Assembly: GCA_034231615.1 (NCBI GenBank)
Contig: CM067317.1
Location: 46,309,876-46,373,875 of the forward strand
DNA: 64,000 bases
Direction of reading: 5' to 3'
From: Meghimatium bilineatum
Lineage: Eukaryota; Mollusca; Gastropoda; Stylommatophora; Philomycidae
Shown: positions 56,996 to 64,000 of the stretch, one piece after another
How the letters are laid out: the number at the start of each line of letters is the position of its first letter
Position numbering within the stretch: the first letter of the stretch is position 1
Program-made: the position numbers and the translations under genes
The notes under the pieces: model-generated
Database searches by the model: none
What the model was told of the DNA's origin: nothing
Seen by the model: only the letters and a program-made list of their open reading frames with translations

Positions 56996-57512
56996 TAGAC
57001 TAGTTTCATAGTCCTTGGTGCAGTAGAATAGTTTAGTAGCCCTTGGTGCAGTAGAATAGTTTTGTAGCTTTCGTGCAGTAGAATAGTTTCGTAGATCTTG
57101 GTACAGTAGAATAGTTTTGTAGCCCTTGGTACAGTAGAATAGTTTCGTAGATCGTGTTACAGTAGAATAGTTATGTAGCCCTTGGTACAGGAGAATAGTT
57201 TAGTAGCCCTTGGTACAGGAGAATAATTTAGTAGCCCTTGGTACAGGAGAATAGTTTCGTAGCCCTTGGTACAGTAGAATAGTTTCATAGACCGTGGTAC
57301 AGTAAAATAGTTATGTAGCCCTTGGTACAGTAGAATAGTTTAGTAGCCCTTGGTACAGTAGAATAGTTTAGTAGCCCTTGGTACAGTAGAATAGTTTAGT
57401 AGCCCTTGGTATAGTAGAATAGTTTAGAAGCCCTTGATACAGTAGAATAGTTTAGTAGCTCTTGGTACAGTAGAATAGTTTAGTAGCTCTTGGTACAATA
57501 GTATAGTTTGTA
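56990..57512. repeat. 28-bp minisatellite, about 18 copies
   Basis: Unit ttggtacagtagaatagttt followed by agtagccc, with variants cgtagatc, atgtagcc and gaga for taga. The first copies (gatgatggtgcagtagacta) start directly at the LINE 3' tail. Confidence 0.95.
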
Positions 57513-57820
57513 GCACATACAATGTTGGCCAGGTATTCATTTTATTTTTGATAAATATATTTTCTTTTAGTAATTTCCACTCACATTCAGTTTTACTAAA
57601 TGCCACAAGAAGTGGCTTCCAGTCATCATCAATATTTTACTAAAAGCCAACAGAAAATGACTTTCAGTTGTCCTGTGTTTACCACTTCAAGTAGCTGTAA
57701 ATAGTAAACTTTCAGACAAGAAGAAGCAGCACATACAGATTGAGTTTTTGTATGTGTATATTAAGAGGAAACACATTTACAACAAGAATACAAGTGGACA
57801 ATAAATAATGAAACACATAC
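57513..57820. other. Intronic sequence before FOXRED1 penultimate exon
   Basis: No element recognised. It ends at the donor site of the FOXRED1 exon on the minus strand. Confidence 0.5.
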
Positions 57821-57925
57821 ATTTGATGATTGGAAACATGGTACACGATTTGTAAGAGCTGGCAACACATGTCGATCATAGAAGTTGAAGTCTACATCAA
57901 AATTGGCAATAGGAGGTTCTGGAGC
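57821..57925 (-). CDS. FOXRED1 penultimate coding exon
   Basis: A 105-nt minus-strand exon with acceptor attctattttag (57926-57937) and donor gtatgtg (57814-57820). Its 35 codons, all in phase 0, read APEPPIANFDVDFNFYDRHV and LPALTNRVPCFQSSN. This corresponds to the FOXRED1 segment EPDxANxxVDxxFF...PxLAxRVPxF that directly precedes the AWAGYxDYN block, which is exactly what the exon at 51869 supplies. Upstream exons must lie beyond 58 kb. None was found up to the window edge, so either the introns are very long or the GPCR at 63.8 kb is nested within one. Confidence 0.92.
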
Positions 57926-57954
57926 CTAAAATAGAATAAAAATAAATAAGAATT

Positions 57955-58035
57955 TTGATAAACAGAAATTTGATAATCAGAAATTTGATAATCAGAAATT
58001 TGATAATCAGAAATTTGATAATGAGAATTTTGGTC
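57955..58035. repeat. 15-bp tandem repeat, 5 copies
   Basis: Unit aatttgataatcaga. It lies just upstream of the FOXRED1 exon acceptor (minus sense). Confidence 0.9.
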
Positions 58036-58149
58036 ATCAGAAAATCATGAGTATGAAATGTGCACATATATTGTATATTCGAATATATAGAATCAATGAT
58101 GGTAAGAGAACTTTTTAATCAATATTATTGGAACAAAAATAAACTACAC

Positions 58150-58695
58150 ATAAAATTAAAACCTAGAACACCGCTAAAGTTGGAAACCTAGCACCCTGCT
58201 AAAGTCTGAATTGTTGCACCCTGCTAACAAATCTGAATTGTTGCACCCTGCTAAAGTCTGAATTGTTGCACCCTGCTAAAAAGTCTGAAATGTAGCACCC
58301 TGCTAACAAATCTGAATTGTTGCACCCTGCTAAAGTCTGAATTGTTGCACCCTGCTAAAAAGTCTGAAATGTAGCACCCTGCTAACAAATCTGAATTGTT
58401 GCACCCTGTTAAAGTCTGAAATGTAGCACCTTGCTAAAGTCTGAAATGTAGAACCCTGTTAAAGTCTGAAACCTAGCACCTTGCTAAAGTCTGAAATGTT
58501 GCACCCTGCTAAAAATTCTGAAATGTAGCAGCCTGTTAAAGTCTGAAACATAGCACCCTGCTAAAGTCTGAAATGTAGCACCCTCTTAAAGTCTGAAATG
58601 TAGCACCCTGTTAAAGTCTGAAACCTAGCACCCTGCAAAAGTCTGAAATCTAGCACCCTGTGAAAGTTTAATAATCTAGCACTGTGTTAAAATTT
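58150..58695. repeat. About 25-bp minisatellite, about 21 copies
   Basis: Unit gcaccctgctaaagtctgaa followed by atgta, with attgtt and acctaa variants and length changes (aaagtct/aacaaatct/aaaaagtct). A three-unit block around 58200-58400 is repeated twice. Confidence 0.93.
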
Positions 58696-58713
58696 AAAAT
58701 ATAGCTATCTACT

Positions 58714-58945
58714 ATAGTTTGGCTTGTTTGGTCATATAAAGAGACATAACTGTTTAGAAAGACAAATAATAGAGGGAAGAGTACATGGGCAGAGGAGAAG
58801 GGGCAGACCAAGAAGATGATGGACTGACGACATTAAAGATAACATGAATACATCGCTAGAAAATGCAAGCCACATCGCCCAAGACAGAGAGAGGTTCAGA
58901 GAGTTCATTGGGAAGACAACGTTCTGGAAGGAATACGTCACATGA
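58714..58945 (+). mobile_element. LINE C-terminal fragment
   Basis: FGLFGHIKRHNCLERQIIEG, then VHGQRRRGRPRRWWTDDIKD and HIAQDRERFREFIGKTTFWK with a stop. This is the RLFGHI.RH...EG...G.R.RGRPR..W.DDI motif of RTE-like LINEs. Almost unbroken over 75 codons, but 5'-truncated. Confidence 0.85.
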
Positions 58946-59204
58946 TATTATAGTTTAAAATCTAGTTCTCTAGCAATAACATGACTTTCTGGCACATCTT
59001 TCTGACAGAAAAATCTGTAACATATATAATATTTATCTAGAATAAAACAATGAGAAAACTCAAATACATAATTAAGCAACCTGTTTTTTTAAATTTTAGT
59101 ATAAACAGAAATAGTTGAATTGTTACAAATAGTAAACACAACATACTAGCAACGGAACACATGAACGAACAATGTTTATACTAAAAACCTTCAACAGAGT
59201 GGAA

Positions 59205-59345
59205 AATAGTGGCATAATGAAGGATTGTTAGTGGAAATGTCCGTTCATGTGTTTGTATTCCCTGCATAATGAAGGATTGTTGGTGGAAATGTCCGTTCAT
59301 GTGTTTGTATTCCCTGCATAATGAAGGATTGTTGGTGGAAATGTC
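59205..59345. repeat. 52-bp tandem repeat, nearly 3 copies
   Basis: gcataatgaaggattgttgg, tggaaatgtccgttcatgtg, tttgtattccct. The third copy diverges after cgtccgttct. Confidence 0.9.
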
Positions 59346-59689
59346 GTCCGTTCTTGTGTGTCGTCGCGAATGTGGTATTTACTATTGGAAACACTTTTGA
59401 AACTGTGATCCACGCCCAAGTCTGGAAGGGGTGGGGGGCGCATATAAAGTTTTAAAATAAAAAGAGACATGATATAGTGTTTAAACATGTTCTCGGGTGC
59501 AGCATGTCAGCTCGTCCTTAAGTTGAACTCACAGAATCCATAAAGAATACTGTTGCGACTGTACATGGCATTAGTAAGATGTTTTCTCAATTTAAAAGAT
59601 ATTCGCTTTATTTTTGATGATATTTGTTGTGAGAAAATGGTTATGGGGTGTGCTTTACCCTCTTATTTCTAAACCAAACCAATTCAGAA

Positions 59690-60425
59690 CCTATACCGTT
59701 CAAAAAAAGAAATGCAACTTTTTGGAGGTACTTTTATTTAAAAAAATATTCCCTGTTGGACATCATTCAACATATCGACTGTGTCCACCTGGTCATTAAC
59801 CTCTCGTGGTTACCTGAATTGTACTCGTCGCATTATTCGTGAGATTATGAAATGACTCGTGACAGATTCATGAGAATCCTGTGAAACTCACTGAACACAA
59901 AACTCTCTGACGATATTATTGAATGCATATAAAATATTGATGGTCCTAGAATAAATTCGGTTGAAAATTCAATGCACAAGTGTGGCTCATCTCATTACAG
60001 AACAATAATACATCATCATTGGACACTTACAGATCGGACAATCACAAAGTGTAGTGGCCAGACAATTTAATGTGGTTAGAAGCATCATTAGTCGCATTTC
60101 GAGGCGATTTCAACAAACTGGCTCAGTGACAGGCCGGCCACGCAGTGGAAGACTCAGTCACAACTCCTGCCGAAGAAAGCTTCATACGGCTGCATCCTCA
60201 TGACTCGATGCGCATCTACGTTCTCCACAGTCCAGCCAATGCCAGCAGCTTGTCGAATTTCAGATCAAATGGCCAGGAACCTGCTGCACAACGCTGGTCT
60301 TTGGACTAGAAGACCCTATAGAAGTCCTGTCCTTACGTACCGGCATCGCCAGAATCGACTGCAGTGGGTGAACCAGCATCGTCAATGAACCATTGGGAAT
60401 GTCTGGAAAAGGGTTTGGTTTAGTT
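59690..60425 (+). mobile_element. Tc1-like transposon, 5' half only
   Basis: The left end accgttcaaaaaaagaaatg with caactttttgg has the look of a Tc1-type terminal repeat. The coding part starts near 60030: QIGQSQSVVARQFNVVRSII and SRISRRFQQTGSVTGRPRSG (first helix-turn-helix and GRPR AT-hook-like motif), then in another frame LLHNAGLWTRRPYRSPVLTY and RHRQNRLQWVNQHRQ (second DNA-binding region). It stops before the catalytic DDE domain, and no right terminal repeat was found. Inactive. Confidence 0.85.
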
Positions 60426-60569
60426 AGTCTAAAAGTTTCTTAATGCCAAGGTTGAAACATTAATTACGTAAAAAAATATTGGAACACGTTTGAAATAATT
60501 GTGATTTCTTTTTTTTTTTAGCAGTACATAAACCCGTATAGATATTGGATGCATCAACACACACAATCC

Positions 60570-60715
60570 TCCAGCAATTCCTATTTCCAACAATGTGAAC
60601 GATTGAGAAAAATTATTGTCTTGTCCAGTCCCTGTTTCTAACCTGGCTTTTATTTGTTCTCTTCTGCTTCTTCCACCTTCGACTGTTCGATGCAATATTA
60701 TTTTGGCAAGGAATC
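60570..60715 (-). mobile_element. LINE 3' relic
   Basis: Minus: LHRTVEGGRS-REQIK and ETGTGQDNNFSQSFTLLEIG, like the TVEGGRRRGR..K.W.DNI.EWTG tail. Related to 45140-45310 and 50470-50600. Confidence 0.55.
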
Positions 60716-60929
60716 ATATAGACATACATGTCCAAACTACGTAAGTTTATAATCCCTCATCATGAAGGACGATGGTAGTGAAAAAAAAATTAATTTGAAC
60801 AATGAACCAGAATTAGTGAAAAATTATTTTTAATGGCCGAATGAAGGAGTGGGAAGACAGAGATATTATTGAGCACTAGACATATTGAGTACTAATAACT
60901 GGTAATGTGTACATGCTACATTCAATACA

Positions 60930-61105
60930 TTCATCATCATTAAGTGCCATCTCCGAAACGAATGTTGGCTGCTAATACTGACCTCCAAAATCCTTTGTCT
61001 CTTGCCGTAGTGGTGACTTATAACATATTGTATTTTGTCCATCACGAGATGGACAATTTACTCTCCAACTTTTATCACCGCCTACCTTTTACTCGTCTTC
61101 TGTAA
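60930..61105 (-). mobile_element. Family A LINE 3' end, minus strand
   Basis: tcatcattaagtgccatctc, cgaaacgaatgttggctgct and tctcttgccgtagtggtgac correspond to the family 3' end at 55010-55150. About 170 bp. Confidence 0.75.
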
Positions 61106-61289
61106 ACTATATAATATGTTTCTACCTAATACTAATGTGCTCTTGGTCTGTAGCATGACTCTAGGATGTACAGGTAAGGTCCCCAGTTTCTTTCATGGTG
61201 ATCAGTCGTAATTCATTCACATACCCTGAATGTGATCCTTGTAGTCATGTTGTTAGCTTTATTCACATATCATGTGAATTGTCTGGCTC

Positions 61290-61890
61290 TGTGGCCATAC
61301 AGGCTCCATCCTTAACATGAGGCTTATTATAGAAAGGTGTAGGGAATTCTCAACTGACCTGCATATGTGCTTCATAGATTACTCAAAAGCGTTCGACTGC
61401 GTCCAACACCAGAAACTATGGGAGATAATGAACAGCATGGGCTTCCCAAGACATCTGATCCATCTAATAGAAGAACTTTACCAAGATCAAGAGGCTGCCG
61501 TGAAGTTAGAGGGCGATCTCTCAGAGTGGTTTGAGGTACAGTGGTTTGGAGTAAGGCAGGGATGCACACTCTCCCCATACCTGTTCAACATCTACGCGGA
61601 AAATATAATTAGGAATGCGAGAGAAGACACACAACGCTGACTATCATGTTTTAAATATCAGTGTTTTGAAATCCCTAACTATGCTACGCAGACGACACTG
61701 TGCTTCTTTCAAATGATATAAAGGGATTGTAACAACTAATCAAAAATACAAAGAAATACAGCAAATAACAAAACTTATATTTAAGCATGCAAAAAACAAA
61801 AATGTCGATAGATATAACAACACAACAACCAAAAATCAGAATAGACAATACAGAGATAGAATGTGTAAATAAATTCGAATACTTACAGTA
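61290..61890 (+). mobile_element. LINE RT fragment, plus strand
   Basis: The plus frame 61317-61640 reads TDLHMCFIDYSKAFDCVQHQ (motif A), LIEELYQDQEAAVKLEGDLS and FGVRQGCTLSPYLFNIYAEN (motif B). After a shift, YADDTVLLSNDI (motif C, 61688-61723) and, near 61860, CVNKFEYLQ. An RTE-like reverse transcriptase truncated at both ends. Confidence 0.88.
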
Positions 61891-62003
61891 GCACTGTCTG
61901 AAGCCTGCTTGCTGCGATAGTAGAAGATTTTCACTTTCAAGATATCACTGCATCCTAAGAATGTGTACGATTGTTTTGCATAGACAGCTTGTGAGGTTGA
62001 TGG

Positions 62004-62007
<4 letters not shown>

Positions 62008-62038
<31 letters not shown>
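62008..62038. repeat. (TA)n microsatellite
   Basis: About 15 TA dinucleotides. Confidence 0.95.
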
Positions 62039-62043
<5 letters not shown>

Positions 62044-62119
62044 CTATATACCACATTGAGGAACTAAACACAACTAATACTCATAACATTGTCAACAGAA
62101 AGAATAAATTTAATAAGTT

Positions 62120-63175
62120 GAGGCACCAAACTTCTTTTGCGTTCGTTCTCTCTGATAATTTTCGCCATGGAGCGTGAAAGTATGTTGCGCTGCCAGTTCC
62201 ACAGAAGAGCTGTTATTTGCACCCAGGTTCCAGAAAATCTGTTTTCGGAACACCTTTAATTCGGGTGGGCTTTCCTAGCCTGTGACATTTTTCTATCTGT
62301 CACCAGGCGATAATTGTGCACCAACACTACACCGTAACGGTTTTCTACCAACTATGCCCTTGAACTTTACAGGTCAAAACATGTCCCTGGATGGCATTCT
62401 CTGAGGAAGTGGCAATCTGGGGATTTAGGCTTGGGCCAATTACGCCAATCGCGCATGAGGTATTCTGCTGCCAGTTAACTCGTCTCGCATAATCAGACGT
62501 ATTGTGCTTCTGCCTATCGGGTACTGATCCTATTCTCTCAGAAAGAATGATTCCGGTATAGGAAAGCATCAGCAGTAGAGTTGGGCCCGGATTCGTTTGC
62601 CTGTTTAGCTGAGGTGTATTTCACAGACATCGTGAACCCCTTGTTCAAGTCTACACAATTTCAGGAGTGCCGGGGACTAGAAGCTTGTTCTCGAACTGAA
62701 CAAATCTTTAGTTCAGATTTCCTTTTACCATTTTCCCGTTCTATTTCCCCTCTGACGCTGTATTGTCCTCTCATTGTACTCAATATGTTATCCTTATGGA
62801 GGCTAGCTCACGACTCTCACTATTCGTCTTGACATCTACCCATTTCGTGACATTTACATTGGCCGCCCCTCTAATGCTCGAGTCGGACTTTCTTGCGTTA
62901 CTGTGTGTCGACAGTGCCGCTGTATGTGTTGACGCAAATGTGTTGGAAATATTCCGTTCCCCCCCCCCCCCCCTTGTTGTTAATTCTGATTTCATCTGTT
63001 GCCTCCACATTCATCGGAACAATCCCCAAGAGTGTTGGCCAGGAAAACAGCATGAGCATTTTCCATATGAATACGAGCTGTATTTTTGTTTCCAGGCTGC
63101 ATCACGTGGAGGTACTTTTGGTATCTTGGTTATCTGCTAACTCTTGGTCCACATGAGAGCAATGTGGTGCCCTTT
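62120..63175 (+). repeat. GC-rich dispersed repeat (family G), copy 2
   Basis: Homologous, in the same orientation and order, to 52070-53275 (aattcgggtgggct; agctgaggtgtatttcacag; acattggccgcccctctaat; gtcgacagtgccgctgtatg; ttggttatctgctaactctt; ccctttgcacc). A C-run is at 62959-62974. It ends 600 bp before the GPCR start. Confidence 0.75.
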
Positions 63176-63784
63176 GCACCGCAGACACAAACAAAACTAA
63201 TCAATATAACATTGCGAATGTATGACAACAAATGATGAAATTATTTACAACTGCCATTATCTACAACTAGTAGCAGAGTTGACACAGAAAACAATTACGT
63301 AGGCATATACATAGTAGTACCCAAGCCTTATTATGTGTATTCACATAATATTAAGCACACTTTGCACTACAGAAACCAGTGTACACATATTTTCAAAGTC
63401 CGGTTTCCATTTTAGGAACCCATACCCAAAATGCAATGTAGAACATTGTTTTCGACTATTTCGAAATTGTAGACACTACTTAATAAAATAGGCCCTATAA
63501 ATCGCATTGCCAGCATACTATGGATGTTCTTCTGTGATTTGAACGATGATCAATCTCGGATGATTATGTTATTGAGATTTATCAACAAACTTTTCTAGAC
63601 TGTGTCTATACATATTTTAGAATATCATATGTAAGATAATACGATTCTTAGAATGTTTTATGAAACGTACACACACTTGATGAAGACAATTAAGCACGAA
63701 AAATGATGTAAGATATTTTAGTTATTCGATTAGTATTTCCTCTGTTTTGTTTCGATATGGTAACATTCGGAAGTATTTTTAAAA
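63176..63784 (+). other. Upstream region of the GPCR
   Basis: AT-rich sequence with no element recognised. It probably contains the 5' UTR and perhaps the promoter of the GPCR. An in-frame TAA at 63761-63763 lies 21 nt before the start codon. No clear TATA or initiator could be assigned. Confidence 0.4.
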
Positions 63785-64000
63785 ATGAATTTATCCCCGA
63801 AAATGGCAGCCACAACACAAGTTTTCAGCTTTGTGAATCTTAGCAATGATGTTAGATTTGACATAAATGAGGAAGCTGTAGATCACATGAAAGATGTCGT
63901 CCACTGGAATATCATATTTATTATTACACCATCGGTTTCTATTTTTGGAATTATCGGGAATACCCTGATAGTGCTGGCCAAGCACGGATTTACTAAAAGT
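63785..64000 (+). CDS. Rhodopsin-class GPCR, N-terminal part (runs off the window)
   Basis: The frame opens at the ATG at 63785, the first Met after an in-frame TAA, and stays open for 72 codons to the window edge. Residues 1-40 would be an extracellular tail with two N-glycosylation sequons (N2-L-S, N18-L-S). Residues about 42-65 are a hydrophobic first transmembrane helix, IIFIITPSVSIFGIIGNTLI, with the class A GN motif (N59 is position 1.50). AKHGFTKS begins the first intracellular loop. This FGxxGNxLxxxVLxKxGF style is typical of FMRFamide-receptor-like and chemosensory-type receptors expanded in molluscs. The ligand is unknown. No splice donor is seen within the visible part. Confidence 0.8.
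   Translation, partial: MNLSPKMAATTQVFSFVNLSNDVRFDINEEAVDHMKDVVHWNIIFIITPSVSIFGIIGNTLIVLAKHGFTKS

Larger units (their letters stand above)
51880..57820 (-). other. FOXRED1 last intron, filled with repeats
   Basis: The two FOXRED1 exons are separated by about 5.95 kb holding a GC-rich repeat (52070-53275), a minus-strand LINE with a nested insertion, a 21-bp minisatellite, further LINEs in both orientations and a 28-bp minisatellite. Donor gtatgtgt (57813-57820 region) and acceptor tttcag are intact. Confidence 0.85.

Overview
This is nuclear DNA from an animal. The visible host exons are split by introns with GT/AG borders, intergenic space is large and AT-rich, and the window is full of non-LTR retrotransposon ends, Tc1/mariner, hAT and Tigger-like DNA transposons and minisatellites. 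The mix of LINE types and the style of the receptor at the right edge suggest a lophotrochozoan, most likely a gastropod mollusc. That assignment is inference and no species call is made. There are no operons, no bacterial or phage genes, and no tRNA, rRNA or CRISPR locus that I can support.

Host genes are sparse. (1) FOXRED1, a mitochondrial FAD-dependent oxidoreductase and complex I assembly factor, is represented on the minus strand by its last two coding exons (57821-57925, then 51603-51869), which join in phase with clean splice borders. (2) A FOXRED1-like N-terminal exon with the FAD-binding GGG motif lies at 17353-17549, also on the minus strand. It is downstream of the terminal exon, so it cannot belong to the same linear gene, and it carries an in-frame stop. 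It is probably a partial second copy or pseudogene, or an assembly rearrangement. (3) One internal exon of a major-facilitator transporter lies at 8114-8240, minus strand. (4) The start of a rhodopsin-class GPCR runs off the right edge at 63785-64000, plus strand.

Layout: 0.8-3.2 kb short minisatellites; 3.4-9.5 kb LINE pieces, a decayed gene-like repeat of unknown function, a deleted mariner with perfect terminal repeats, and the MFS exon; 10.1-12.6 kb two large minisatellites (34 and 24 bp); 13-17 kb Tigger-like MITEs and a LINE with RNase H; 17.3-18.7 kb FOXRED1-like exon and a 29-bp minisatellite; 19.2-29.2 kb a 9.7-kb satellite of 65-bp units sitting inside a mariner transposase gene; 29.7-38.3 kb LINE fragments, a foldback, a MITE and a decayed hAT transposase; 39-50 kb dispersed repeats, minisatellites and LINE ends; 51-58 kb FOXRED1 3' exons with LINEs and minisatellites in the intron; 58-63 kb Tc1 and LINE pieces and a GC-rich repeat; 63.8 kb the GPCR.

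The most interesting observation is that the large satellite is built from a piece of a transposon gene. The array is entered from one half of a mariner transposase (catalytic-domain motifs at 19.3-19.5 kb) and left through the other half (the C-terminal NYFEGD signature at 29.16-29.2 kb), and the 65-bp unit itself encodes the W...WNKCIQSQ motif that normally lies just before YFEGD. A smaller parallel is a 67-bp x4 array inside a LINE coding region at 37.1-37.4 kb, and possibly the 34-bp array at 10.1-11.8 kb. By my coordinate sums, tandem arrays occupy about 18 kb, over a quarter of the window.
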